From the NCBI GenBank assembly GCA_035509275.1, contig DATJLU010000129.1, positions 1-64,000 on the forward strand: DNA of 64,000 nt. Direction: 5' to 3'. The stretch is from DAHUYF01 sp035509275. GTDB lineage: Bacteria > Pseudomonadota > Alphaproteobacteria > ATCC43930 > CGMCC-115725. How positions within the stretch are numbered: the stretch's first letter is position 1; every line of letters begins with the position of its first letter. This document shows positions 1 to 8,307 of the stretch, piece after piece. A model generated the notes under the pieces. That model was not told where the DNA came from, made no database searches, and was given only the letters and a program-made list of their open reading frames with translations. The position numbers were made by a program, and so were the translations under genes.

Positions 1-1
1 C

Positions 2-732
2 GAGCAGTGGGGAAAGATCGAGCCGCTTTTGCCGACGGATGTGCGCGGCAAAGAGCGCGTGGACGATCGGCGGGTGATCAGCGGGATATTGCATGTGCTC
101 AAGAGCGGTTGCCGGTGGTGCGATTGTCCGCCCGAGTACGGCCCGTCGACGACTATATACAACCGCTTTGTGCGCTGGGCGCAGCGCGGTGTGTGGGAGA
201 ACCTCTTCCGCGAGCTCGCCGCTAAGGGACGATCGACACAAACGCAGATGATCGATTCTACTCATATCAAGGCGCACCGCTCGGCCGCAGGCGGAAAAGG
301 GGGGAGCAGAAACAGGCGATTGGCCGCTCACGCGGAGGGCGCAACACGAAGATCCATGCACTCACAGATGCTAAAGGCCGTCTTCTTTCCATCCTCCTGA
401 CAGGCGGTCAAGCACACGACTGCCCGGTAGCAGAGCGCCTGATCCGCCGGACAAGGCCGGCGAAAAAGCTGCTCGGAGACAAGGCTTACGACAGCGCAGA
501 GCTGCGTCAATGGCTCGCCGACCGAGGAACGAAAGCCGTTATCCCCAGCCTGTCGAACCGCAAAAACCCGTTCAGCTACGATAAGCGGTCCTACAAGCAA
601 CGCCACCGCGTTGAAAACGCCATCTGCCGGCTCAAAGACTTCAGGCGCATCGCCACCCGCTACGACAAGTTGGCACGAAACTTCCTGGCAGCAGTCTGCC
701 TTGTCGCCGCTATCGTCTGGTGGATTTTATGA
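2..732 (+). CDS. IS5-family transposase (orfA/orfB, needs -1 frameshift), 5' partial
   Basis: The DDE transposase is encoded in two frames. The upstream frame (to about base 304, continuing open to 400) gives the DUF4096-like N-terminal part with the LKSGCRWCDCP and DSTHIKAHR motifs; the Asp of DSTHIKAHR is the first catalytic Asp. The downstream frame, shifted by -1, gives IGRSRGGRNTKIHAL, the GDKAYDS motif with the second Asp, and ends with RHRVENAICRLKD, which contains the catalytic Glu, then a TGA at 730-732. An A4G6 run at 295-304 is where the frames meet, as expected for programmed frameshifting in IS427-type elements. Both halves look intact, so the element may still be active if its left end is complete. 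Confidence 0.82.
295..304 (+). other. Probable -1 ribosomal frameshift site of the IS transposase
   Basis: The sequence AAAAGGGGGG spans the place where orfA and orfB must be joined. In the upstream frame it reads A-AAA-GGG-GGG, and slipping back one base continues into the EQKQAIGRSRGGR frame, which restores the family alignment. That a slippery run sits exactly at the join is seen in the sequence; that it is used is inferred from related elements. Confidence 0.6.
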
Positions 733-741
733 GTCTGGACC

Positions 742-1764
742 CTAATCGACGACCATTGATCCGAGCCGCTTCCGGATCACCGCTTCGGCACCGGCCATCA
801 TTTCATCGATGATGCTCGCGGCGCTCGTCAGTCGCTTGGTCTGACCGACCGATTCACCGGCCAGCAGGCTCATTTCTTCGAGGTCGCCAGTGAATTCCGG
901 GGTGGGCGGAAATCCGCAAAAGCGTTTCATCGGAAACTGCTGTCCATAGAGATGAGCCTGGCCAATCACCGGCAGCTCCGCATCCGAAACCACCGTGTAT
1001 GGCGTCGGACGATCACGCCCTTCCCACTCGCGCACGATGCGGTTGCGCAATCCGCGGGTCGAAGCATCGGGGAATTCCGGACCGAAGATCAGATGGCGTG
1101 CCGTATCCCCGACGCCGGCGGCGACGACCCGGTCCTTATACTCTGGATGGGCATTGGCCTCGACGCTGGCGAGAAGGCGAGTCCCGACCCAGACCGCGTC
1201 GGCGCCGAGTGCCAGCGCAGCAGCGACGGTCCGACCATCGGCAATGCCGCCGGCCGCGATGACGGGCACGGAAGGGACGGCATCGATGACGGCCGGGAGC
1301 AACGAGAATGTCGCCGCTTCGGCGCGATTGTGGCCGCCAGCCTCGCTGCCCTGCACGACAAGCGCATGGGCGCCACGCCGCAGCGCGGCCTTCGCTTCAT
1401 CCACGCTGCCGACTTGAAACCAGATATGGCTGCCGGCCGCTCTGAGACGCGATAGCCACTCGTCCGGCGGATCATCCCAGAAGAACGCGACCACCGGCAC
1501 TCTTTCCGCGACGCACACCTCGATGTGCTCGATCCCGCTGAACCGTGCAATGATATCGACCCCGAAGCACGCGGGGTCTGCGGCTTTGATCTCGCGGAGC
1601 GCCGCCTGCAGCACGTCGGGGGGCATTGCAGCAATGCCCAACATGCCCATTCCGCCCGCCTTGCACACCGCGCGTGCGAGGGGCGCAGTCGCAACGAACG
1701 CCATGCCGGCGTTGATGAACGGGACCTTCAGTCCGTATTGCTCCGTGATGCGTGTCTTCAACAT
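742..1764 (-). CDS. Nitronate monooxygenase (2-nitropropane dioxygenase family)
   Basis: An FMN-dependent TIM-barrel oxidase of the NMO/NPD family, 340 residues, which oxidises alkyl nitronates to carbonyl compounds and nitrite. The N-terminus LKVPFINAGMAFV is the usual first strand and FMN loop. QGSEAGGHNRAE carries the His used as catalytic base, and PVIAAGGIADGRTVAAALALGADAV is the phosphate-binding GGI segment. I start at the Met at 1764 (MLKTRITEQYG), which has GGAAG upstream; the frame is open a further 40 codons but that part is not family-like. The stop codon TAG coincides with the boundary of the adjacent IS element, so the last residues may have been altered by the insertion. It could also be an enoyl-reductase relative (FabK-like); NMO is more likely from the His motif. 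Confidence 0.82.
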   Translation of the reverse strand: MLKTRITEQYGLKVPFINAGMAFVATAPLARAVCKAGGMGMLGIAAMPPDVLQAALREIKAADPACFGVDIIARFSGIEHIEVCVAERVPVVAFFWDDPPDEWLSRLRAAGSHIWFQVGSVDEAKAALRRGAHALVVQGSEAGGHNRAEAATFSLLPAVIDAVPSVPVIAAGGIADGRTVAAALALGADAVWVGTRLLASVEANAHPEYKDRVVAAGVGDTARHLIFGPEFPDASTRGLRNRIVREWEGRDRPTPYTVVSDAELPVIGQAHLYGQQFPMKRFCGFPPTPEFTGDLEEMSLLAGESVGQTKRLTSAASIIDEMMAGAEAVIRKRLGSMVVD

Positions 1765-1908
1765 GGAATTCTTCCGCGTCGAGTTGGACGATCGCGTCTC
1801 CCGGCGAAGGGTAGCGTAGCTGACCTGGGATAGACCAGCGAATGAACGCAACGGTGATCGCGATAACAGTTGATTGTTCACCAACTCAACTGTCGCTTTT
1901 CCGATCCA

Positions 1909-2883
1909 TCAAGAGCGATTTGTCCCATCGCGCTTGCGCAACTTCCGCGCAACGGGTCCGTCGCGCAGAGCGTCACCGCTCTGGTATTTGACGTGCTCGA
2001 TGAAGGCGCGCAGCTTGGGCAGGACCTGACGTTTGCCGGGGTGGTAGAGAAAAACCCCTGGCGTCGTAACCGCGAAAGACGTCAGCAGCGCTTGCAATCG
2101 GCCGTCAGCCATCGGCGCTTTGGCGATCGGACCGGGCACTTGCGCAAGCCCGACCCCTTGGATTGCCGCTCCGAGGAGCGTCGGATAGTCGTGCGCGATA
2201 AGCGGCCCGGAGACGATCGCCTCGACCGCCTTGTTGCCGTCGACAAAGGGCCAGGGCGCGATCGAGCCGTTCGAACGGCGCATGCGCAGGCAGGCGTGCT
2301 GACGCAGATCCTCGATGCGCTCCGGCCGCTGCCGCCGGCGTAGATAATCGGGGCTGCCGACGACCACCAACGGGAACGCCGGCGTCAGCCGCACCGCAAC
2401 CATGTCGGCGGCAATGAACTGGCCCAGCCGGATACCGGCATCAAACCCTTCGGCGGCGAGATCGACCAGCCCCTCGCTGGCGGCGATCTCCACTTCGACC
2501 TCGGGATAGGCTTGGCAGAACGAGGCGATATGCCGCTCCAGCAGGATCGGCACCACCGCCGGCGGCACCGAGAGCCGCAACAGTCCGGCCGGGCGCTTGC
2601 CGAGGTCACGCGCGACCGCGCTGGCGGCGACGAGCTCCTCGAAGGCGGGCTTAGCGCGCGACAGGAAGCGCTCGCCGGCTTCGGTCAGACCGACGCTGCG
2701 TGTCGTGCGGATGAAGAGCGCTGCGCCGATGCGCGCCTCGAGGGCGCGGACCGCCTGGCTGATCGCCGATGGCGTGACCGCGAGTTCCGCGGCCGCTCGG
2801 CGAAAACTGCGGTGCTGGGCAACGCTCAGGAACGCCTCTACCCCGTCGAGCGCGCCTTGCCTGACTGTGAAGTTGTGCTTCAT
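1909..2883 (-). CDS. LysR-family transcriptional regulator
   Basis: A 324-residue LysR regulator. The winged helix-turn-helix occupies about residues 12-71 (FLSVAQHRSFRRAAAELAVTPSAISQAVRALE), and the two-lobed effector domain runs from about 95 to 300. The subgroup resembles those that control oxidoreductases or small catabolic genes (the DLAAEGFDAGIRLG motif is typical). It is divergent from the methyltransferase gene at 2981 with about 100 bp between them, so that gene is the likeliest target, together with itself. The C-terminal tail is rich in Arg/Lys. The effector cannot be inferred. Confidence 0.9.
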   Translation of the reverse strand: MKHNFTVRQGALDGVEAFLSVAQHRSFRRAAAELAVTPSAISQAVRALEARIGAALFIRTTRSVGLTEAGERFLSRAKPAFEELVAASAVARDLGKRPAGLLRLSVPPAVVPILLERHIASFCQAYPEVEVEIAASEGLVDLAAEGFDAGIRLGQFIAADMVAVRLTPAFPLVVVGSPDYLRRRQRPERIEDLRQHACLRMRRSNGSIAPWPFVDGNKAVEAIVSGPLIAHDYPTLLGAAIQGVGLAQVPGPIAKAPMADGRLQALLTSFAVTTPGVFLYHPGKRQVLPKLRAFIEHVKYQSGDALRDGPVARKLRKRDGTNRS

Positions 2884-2980
2884 ACCCCGTCGACATTATC
2901 GCGGATAGTCGCTCGCAGGAAGCGGTCCCAGATTTGACGTGAAGATCCCGAGTGACGCCGAGGTCTGGAGGGACCCTGCA

Positions 2981-3814
2981 ATGACCGATGTCTTTGACGG
3001 CGTGCGCGACCACTATCGCGCGACCGGCCTCATCGAGCGGCTAAAGACGGCGCTGTCTGCCCTCGGGCCGGAGGATCAGCGCCTCGCGCCCCAGCAACTG
3101 GCGGGCCTCGACCAGTTTCACACCCGGGGGCTCGCGGCGACCGCCGAGCTGGCCAAATTGGCCGGGATCAGCGCCGACACATCGGTTCTGGACGTCGGCG
3201 CGGGCGTCGGTGGGCCGGCGCGCTTTCTGGCGGCGACCTATGGCTGCCGCGTCGCGGGTGTCGACCTCAGCCAGCCCTTCGTCGAGGCCGCGCGCTATCT
3301 GACCGAGCGTACCGGACAAAGCGGGCAGGTGTCGTTCGAGACCGCCAGCGCGCTCGAGCTCCCCTTTGACGGCGCCGGTTTCGACGTCGTGCTGCTCCAG
3401 CATGTGGCGATGAACATCGCCGATCGCGCGCGGCTCTATAGGGAGATACGGCGCGTGCTGAAGTCAGGCGGCCGCTTTGCGACCTTCGATGTCGTAGCGC
3501 TCGACGGCGAGCCGCACTATCCCGTCCCATGGGCGCGAACACCGGCGACGAGCTTTCTCCTCACGGCGGTGGCGACGCGTGAGGCGATCGAGCCGGCCGG
3601 CTTCCGCAGGCTCGCCTGGCAAGACGACACCGAGACCGCCAAGGCCTGGTTCGCCCAATTGCGCGCGTCGGGGCCGCCGCCCGGGCTAAATCTCGGCGTC
3701 GTCATGGGGCCGGACTTCGCGCAGCTTGCCGCCAATCTGGGACGAAATCTCGGGGACGGCCGGCTCGGCATCCTGAGCGCGGTGTTCGAGGCCGCGCCGA
3801 TCAGCGCCCGGTAG
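2981..3814 (+). CDS. Class I SAM-dependent methyltransferase
   Basis: A 277-residue Rossmann-fold methyltransferase. Motif I is VLDVGAGVGGPARFLA (about residues 67-82), the acidic end of strand 2 is GVDLSQ, and post-motif VLLQHVAMNI and VLKSGGRFATFDVV complete the UbiE/Coq5-like core. The substrate is unknown; this type methylates small lipophilic or sterol-like molecules. The start at 2981 is preceded by GGAGGG at good spacing; an earlier in-frame ATG at 2939 lacks one. It is divergent from the LysR gene and followed after 8 bases by a small membrane protein gene, probably in one transcript. Confidence 0.85.
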   Translation: MTDVFDGVRDHYRATGLIERLKTALSALGPEDQRLAPQQLAGLDQFHTRGLAATAELAKLAGISADTSVLDVGAGVGGPARFLAATYGCRVAGVDLSQPFVEAARYLTERTGQSGQVSFETASALELPFDGAGFDVVLLQHVAMNIADRARLYREIRRVLKSGGRFATFDVVALDGEPHYPVPWARTPATSFLLTAVATREAIEPAGFRRLAWQDDTETAKAWFAQLRASGPPPGLNLGVVMGPDFAQLAANLGRNLGDGRLGILSAVFEAAPISAR

Positions 3815-3822
3815 CAATCCCC

Positions 3823-4359
3823 ATGTCGACCGCAACCATCTTCCGCATCCATCTCCTGCTCGGCTACGTGCCGTGGCTGCTGTGCTTCGGCGCTTACGTC
3901 TGGCCCTGGCTCAAGGCGATGGACCGGGTCCAGGCCCAACGGGCGATCGCCACGCTGCATAGTTTCCGCTTCTTCGGTCTCGTCTTCCTCGTTCCGGGCT
4001 TCGTCGGCCCCAACCTGCCGGCCGGCTTTGCGGCGGCCGCCGCCTATGGCGACTTCGCAACCGGGATACTGGCCATGCTGGCGCTTCTCGCGGTCAGGCT
4101 GCGCCCGCTGTTTTGGCTGCTCGTCGTCGCCTTCAATCTCGTCGGAGCGGCCGACATCCTCGTCGATTATTATCACGGCAATCAGCTCGGCCTTCCGGCG
4201 CTGGCGGGGCAATTGGGCGCCGGCTACGCGATCCCGATCCTCTACGTCCCGCTGCTGATGATCACCCACGTCGCCGCGTTCTATCTGCTGGCGCGTCCTC
4301 AGCCTCTATCCCTCACTCGCGCGAAAGCGGGAATGATGGATAAGAGCGGTCCTATTTGA
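3823..4359 (+). CDS. Small multi-pass membrane protein of unknown function
   Basis: A 178-residue protein with about four hydrophobic segments (residues 8-27, 48-66, 76-94 and 95-113, then 135-156) and little else. It starts 8 bases after the methyltransferase stop, so the two are probably co-transcribed. The hydrophobic pattern and length are like small integral membrane proteins found beside SAM methyltransferases, but no catalytic motif is visible. Its last 10 or so codons overlap a short hairpin-like sequence (CGCGCGAAAGCGGG-type), which resembles the dispersed repeats elsewhere in the window and could mark a C-terminal extension by a repeat. Confidence 0.7.
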   Translation: MSTATIFRIHLLLGYVPWLLCFGAYVWPWLKAMDRVQAQRAIATLHSFRFFGLVFLVPGFVGPNLPAGFAAAAAYGDFATGILAMLALLAVRLRPLFWLLVVAFNLVGAADILVDYYHGNQLGLPALAGQLGAGYAIPILYVPLLMITHVAAFYLLARPQPLSLTRAKAGMMDKSGPI

Positions 4360-4385
4360 GCGGATACCGCTCGAGGCCGCTTCGA

Positions 4386-5075
4386 CTACTCGTTCGTGCG
4401 GTCGGCGGCGGTCTTGGGGCTGCTGCGGCGTGCGCTCGCGCTTTGCTTGGGCCGCTGGACGGCTCTCACTTTGCCGCTCCGGCTGCCGCCGCAGAAGAAC
4501 CGGTCGCCGCCATCGGATTCGAGGCCGGAGACGGTCATGCCGGACGGCATCTCGAGCGTCTCCAGGACGTCGCCGGTTTGCGGATCGATCCGCCGCAACT
4601 CGCTCTCGTCACCTTCCCAGGTGCCATGCCAGAGCTCGCCCTCGACCCAGGTGACGCCGGTGACGAAGCGATTGGACTCGATGGTGCGAAGAATGGCTCC
4701 GGTGTCGGGATCGATCTGGTGGATCTTCCGGTCCCGATACTGCCCCACCCAGAGACTCCCTTCGGCCCAGGCGAGGCCGGAGTCACCGCCGCCGCCGGGG
4801 GCCGGGATCGTGGCGAGCACATGGCCGGTCTGCGGATCGATCTTCTGGATGCGATCCTCGGCGATCTGAAACAGGTGCTGACCGTCGAAGGCGGTTCCGG
4901 CATGCCCGGCGACGGCGAGCGAGCGTACCGTCGTCCCGTTCGCGGGATCGAAGGCCTTGAGCGTGTCGCCGGCAGCATACCAGACGTTCTGGCCGTCGAA
5001 CGAAACCCCATGCACGTGGTCGACGCCCGGAAAGGGTCCATACTCACGGAGGATTTTGGCCGCTGATCTAGTCAT
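4386..5075 (-). CDS. Glutamine cyclotransferase-like / YncE-type beta-propeller protein
   Basis: A 229-residue protein built of repeated beta-propeller blades: IDPQTGHVLATIPAP, IDPDTGAILRTIE and IDPQTGDVLETLE recur about every 40-45 residues, each followed by G-x-x-W or LW. This fits the glutamine cyclotransferase / PQQ-like propeller superfamily. There is no signal peptide, so it is probably cytoplasmic. The catalytic Glu set of true glutaminyl cyclases cannot be confirmed by eye. The C-terminal 25 residues are basic and low in complexity. It lies 9 bases after the TPR-HTH gene and the two are probably co-transcribed. Confidence 0.72.
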   Translation of the reverse strand: MTRSAAKILREYGPFPGVDHVHGVSFDGQNVWYAAGDTLKAFDPANGTTVRSLAVAGHAGTAFDGQHLFQIAEDRIQKIDPQTGHVLATIPAPGGGGDSGLAWAEGSLWVGQYRDRKIHQIDPDTGAILRTIESNRFVTGVTWVEGELWHGTWEGDESELRRIDPQTGDVLETLEMPSGMTVSGLESDGGDRFFCGGSRSGKVRAVQRPKQSASARRSSPKTAADRTNE

Positions 5076-5084
5076 CCTTCCATC

Positions 5085-6305
5085 CTAATCGCTCGGCAGA
5101 GGCGCGGGGAGTAACAAGGTCGTCGCGAATCCCGGCAGCGGCGGGGTCAGCCAACGCCGCGCGCGCCCGCGGCCATAGGACTGTACCTTGCCGGCGGCCG
5201 CCAGCGCGTCGAGCGCCCGCTGCACGGTGCGCTGGCTGGCGCCCAGCGCGAGCGCCAGGGCCGAGCTCGACCACGACTCACCATCGGCAAGGAAGGCGAG
5301 CACGGCCGCATGCGGCTCGTCGACCGGCCGTGCCAGCACGACAACCTCGCGCGCGCGGCGCGGCGCCAGTGCAAAGCCTTGCTTCGTCGCGCTCACGCCG
5401 GCCAGCTGCCGCAGCATCGTGCGCAGCCGCCCCATCTCGACCCGCAACCGCGCGCGATGCGACTCATCGGCAAGCTTCGCCCGGAAGGCCCGCGCGACGA
5501 GGGCGCCCCGCGACACATCGCCGGGCCACGCTTCGCCGAGTGCGCGCGCGAGCGCGAACAAAACCGGGCGCGTTGCCAGCGAGACCACCGTGCCTGCGTC
5601 GCGCACGGCATGACGACACGCATCGACGACGAGCGCTTTCGACGCCAGCAGCGCCTCGACCTCCTCGAGCCGCAGCAGCCGCTCCTGGCCCCGCGCAATC
5701 AGGCGTGCCGCGGGCGTGTTCAGGACGCGGGAAGCGCTGTCGACCTCCGCGGCTAGCGCCGGAATGCCGGCTTGGCGCGCCGCCCGCTCAGCCCGGGCGA
5801 GTGCCGCCTGCGCCGCGTTCGTCTGCAGGCGTCGCATCGCGATCCCGGCAAGCACCAGCTGGTGGACGGTTCTGAGCGCGGGCGGCAAGGGCGCGGGGTC
5901 GAGCCCGGCGAGCTTACCGTCGGCCTCGTCGAGGCGGCCGATCAGGAGAAGTCGCCGGACCTCGAGATAGCGCGCATGCGCGGCGTTCGCCCGGTCGCCA
6001 TGCGCCTCAAGCGTCGCCCGCGCCGCGTCGAGCGCCTTGGCCGGCCATCCCAGATCGCGCGAGACGAGGGCGATCTCGGCCTCGGCGACGACGCATCGCG
6101 CGCGGGCCACGGGTTCTTTCGCACCGAAGGCCCGCGCCGCGCGTCGCACGAGCGCGCGTGCGCGCTCGAGATCGCCGAGCTGCGCCATCGCGATGCCGCG
6201 CAGCGCCAGCGCCGGCGCGTCGTCGCGCAGGGCAACCCGGTTAAGGGCGCCGAGGGGATCACCCGCGGCGAGGGCCCGCGCCGCCGCCGTGATCAGCGAG
6301 TCCAT
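5085..6305 (-). CDS. TPR-like repeat protein with C-terminal winged helix-turn-helix
   Basis: A 406-residue, Ala/Arg/Leu-rich protein. Residues 1 to about 210 form helical repeat pairs of TPR type (LAAGDPLGALNRVAL, LGDLERARALVRRAARAF, and so on). The region 215-320 is a linker with an SARP- or OmpR-like helical feel, and residues about 345-385 form a winged helix (SSSALALALGASQRTVQRALDALAAAGKVQSYG). The winged helix suggests a transcription factor. It is divergent from the DUF899 gene at 6407 with 100 bp between them, so it may control that gene. The ligand is unknown. Confidence 0.7.
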   Translation of the reverse strand: MDSLITAAARALAAGDPLGALNRVALRDDAPALALRGIAMAQLGDLERARALVRRAARAFGAKEPVARARCVVAEAEIALVSRDLGWPAKALDAARATLEAHGDRANAAHARYLEVRRLLLIGRLDEADGKLAGLDPAPLPPALRTVHQLVLAGIAMRRLQTNAAQAALARAERAARQAGIPALAAEVDSASRVLNTPAARLIARGQERLLRLEEVEALLASKALVVDACRHAVRDAGTVVSLATRPVLFALARALGEAWPGDVSRGALVARAFRAKLADESHRARLRVEMGRLRTMLRQLAGVSATKQGFALAPRRAREVVVLARPVDEPHAAVLAFLADGESWSSSALALALGASQRTVQRALDALAAAGKVQSYGRGRARRWLTPPLPGFATTLLLPAPLPSD

Positions 6306-6406
6306 CGGAATCCCGCCACACTTGTAACTCCCGCCGTTCGAGACCCGGTACCTAATCTATCTCAGGACGATCAACCAGCGCGTCCTAGCGACAGGAGTGA
6401 AGAACG

Positions 6407-7171
6407 ATGGCGACACATCCGACCGGTACGCGTGACGAGTGGCTGGCCGCGCGGCTCGAGCTGCTCAAGGCGGAGAAGGAACTCACGCGGCGCAGCGACG
6501 AGCTGGCGCGGCGGCGGCAAGAGCTGCCCTGGGTTCCTGTCGACAAAGCCTATCGCTTCGAGACCGATGAGGGCGGCGCTTCGCTGGCGGATCTCTTCCG
6601 CGGACGCTCGCAGCTCCTCGTCTACCACTTCATGTTCGGGCCCGATTGGAAGGCCGGCTGTCCTTCCTGCTCGATGATCGCGGACGGCTTCAACGGCTTC
6701 GCGATGCACCTCGCCAATCATGATGTGATGCTCTGGGCGGTGTCGCGGGCGCCGCTGGCGACGCTGCAGGCCTACAAGCAGCGGATGGGGTGGCGTTTTC
6801 CCTGGGCCTCTTCGCAGGGCGGCGACTTCAACTTCGACTTCAACGTCGCCTTCACCGAGGAGCAACAGCGCACAGGGGGCGTCGAATACAATTACGAGCG
6901 CGGCGGTCACGCGATGGACGTGACGCCGGTCCCGGCGCCCGTCGCCCAGTTTGCGGCCAGCTGCGGCACCGACGCGCCCAGCTATACGCGCGATCGGCCG
7001 GGCATGAGCGCGTTCGTGCGCGAGGACGGCGCCCTCTACCACACCTATTCCACCTATGCCCGCGGGCTGGACGGACTTTGGGGCGCCTATCAGTGGCTCG
7101 ACCGCGCCCCCCAGGGGCGCAACGAGAGGGGCGTCTGGTGGCGCCGCCATGACGAATACGACAAGCGCTGA
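6407..7171 (+). CDS. DUF899 family thioredoxin-like protein
   Basis: A 254-residue protein of the DUF899 family, which has a thioredoxin/AhpC-like fold. Diagnostic stretches are PWVPVDKAYRFET, the LVYHFMFGPDW strand, the C85-P-S-C88 pair in KAGCPSCSM, and FNFDFNVAF near the middle, with HTYSTYARGLD near the end. The CxxC suggests a redox role, but no substrate is known. AGGAG precedes the ATG. The downstream DUF2182 membrane protein starts about 10 bases after the stop (or overlaps it), so the two form an operon. Confidence 0.88.
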   Translation: MATHPTGTRDEWLAARLELLKAEKELTRRSDELARRRQELPWVPVDKAYRFETDEGGASLADLFRGRSQLLVYHFMFGPDWKAGCPSCSMIADGFNGFAMHLANHDVMLWAVSRAPLATLQAYKQRMGWRFPWASSQGGDFNFDFNVAFTEEQQRTGGVEYNYERGGHAMDVTPVPAPVAQFAASCGTDAPSYTRDRPGMSAFVREDGALYHTYSTYARGLDGLWGAYQWLDRAPQGRNERGVWWRRHDEYDKR

Positions 7172-7181
7172 GCCAGGACAC

Positions 7182-7973
7182 ATGGTTTCCGAGCCGGCGT
7201 CTCAGCGCGCCTTCTTCGGCGCCTCGGCACTGCTCTTCGCCGCCAGCGCGGCGGTGACGATCGTCCGGTGCGCATCGATGTCGGCGATGGGCGAGATGCC
7301 TTTATGCGGCGGTTGGACGATGTCGACGGCGTGGTTGCGGATGCCGGGACAGACCTGGCCCGGCGCCGCCGCCTCGTTCCTCGGCATGTGGGTCGTGATG
7401 ATGCTGGCGATGATGCTGCCGTCCTTGGTGCCGATGCTGTGGCGCTACCGACAGGCCGTCGGCGGCAGAGGCGAGGTACGTCTCGATCGGCTGACCGCAC
7501 TGGTGGGCGCGGGGTATTTCTTCGTGTGGACGCTGTTCGGAGTGGCCGTCTATCCCTCGGGCGTTGCGCTGGCCGCGGTCGAGATGCGCGTGCCGGCGCT
7601 GGCGCACGCCGCTCCGATCGCGGTCGGCATGGTCACCCTGATCGCCGGCGCGCTTCAGTTCACGGCGTGGAAGGCCCGTCATCTTGCGGGCTGCCGGGCG
7701 GCGCCGGAACGTGGCCATGCCTTGCCGGCGGACGCCAGCGCTGCCTGGCGGCACGGCATGCGCCTTGGCGTCCACTGCGGCTACGCCTGTGTCGGCCTGA
7801 CGGCGATCCTGCTCGTGATCGGGGTCATGAATCTGCGCGCGATGGCGGTCGTGACGGCCGCCATCACCGCTGAACGTCTCGCGCCGGCTGGCGAGCGTGT
7901 CGCCCGCGCCATCGGTGCCGTCGCCCTCGCGGCAGGGCTCTTCCTGATCGCGCAAGCGGCGGGGCTCGGCTAA
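7182..7973 (+). CDS. DUF2182 integral membrane protein (predicted metal-binding)
   Basis: A polytopic membrane protein of the DUF2182 family with about six transmembrane segments. The hallmark is the Met-rich helix FLGMWVVMMLAMMLPSLVPMLWRYR, and a HCGYACVGLTAILLVIGVMN segment near residue 210 carries a conserved Cys pair. These Met and Cys residues are why the family has been suggested to bind metal. I use the ATG at 7182 (AGGA just upstream); the ATG at 7149, overlapping the DUF899 stop, is an alternative. It probably forms an operon with the preceding DUF899 gene. Confidence 0.8.
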   Translation: MVSEPASQRAFFGASALLFAASAAVTIVRCASMSAMGEMPLCGGWTMSTAWLRMPGQTWPGAAASFLGMWVVMMLAMMLPSLVPMLWRYRQAVGGRGEVRLDRLTALVGAGYFFVWTLFGVAVYPSGVALAAVEMRVPALAHAAPIAVGMVTLIAGALQFTAWKARHLAGCRAAPERGHALPADASAAWRHGMRLGVHCGYACVGLTAILLVIGVMNLRAMAVVTAAITAERLAPAGERVARAIGAVALAAGLFLIAQAAGLG

Positions 7974-7983
7974 GGCGGCGCCG

Positions 7984-8190
7984 CTACTCGAGCGTGAAGC
8001 CGACTTTCAACGTCGCCTGGTACTGACGCACCTTGCCATTCTCGATCGCGCCGCGCACCTGAACCACCTCGAACCAGCCGAGGTGTCGGAGCGTTTTTGA
8101 CGCCCTTTCGATCGCGTTGTCGATCGCTCGCGAGATGCTTTCTTCCGAAGTTCCAACGATCTCGACCACGCGGTAGACCGCTTCCGTCAT
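7984..8190 (-). CDS. Dodecin
   Basis: A 68-residue dodecin, a small flavin-binding protein that assembles into a hollow dodecamer and stores or buffers flavins. The full fold is present: VYRVVEIVGTSEESISRAIDNAIERAS, then LGWFEVVQVRGAIENGKVRQYQATLKVGF, including the Trp that stacks on the flavin and the conserved Gln. The Met at 8190 has a strong GGGAGG upstream; the frame stays open 12 codons earlier without support. Confidence 0.93.
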   Translation of the reverse strand: MTEAVYRVVEIVGTSEESISRAIDNAIERASKTLRHLGWFEVVQVRGAIENGKVRQYQATLKVGFTLE

Positions 8191-8307
8191 CTCAACCTCC
8201 CTGGCCGGCGATGGTCGCAGCGCCACCGCTCCCTAGGGATATGGGGACGGGCGGCAGGCCGGGGCGGTTGGTGGAAGGGCGCGCGACTTAGGGAAAGCGC
8301 CGCGCGG

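Larger units (their letters stand above)
1..741 (+). mobile_element. IS5-family insertion sequence (IS427-like), left end outside the window
   Basis: This is the right-hand part of an IS5-type element. The transposase reading frame is already open at base 2, so the left terminal repeat and the start codon lie before the window. The element ends just after the transposase stop, around a GAGTCTGGACC sequence that is probably the right inverted repeat. A CTAA follows directly, and TA-type targets are usual for this group. The boundary falls inside the stop codon of the nitronate monooxygenase gene on the other strand. The exact right end is inferred because the left repeat is not available for comparison. 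Confidence 0.8.
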
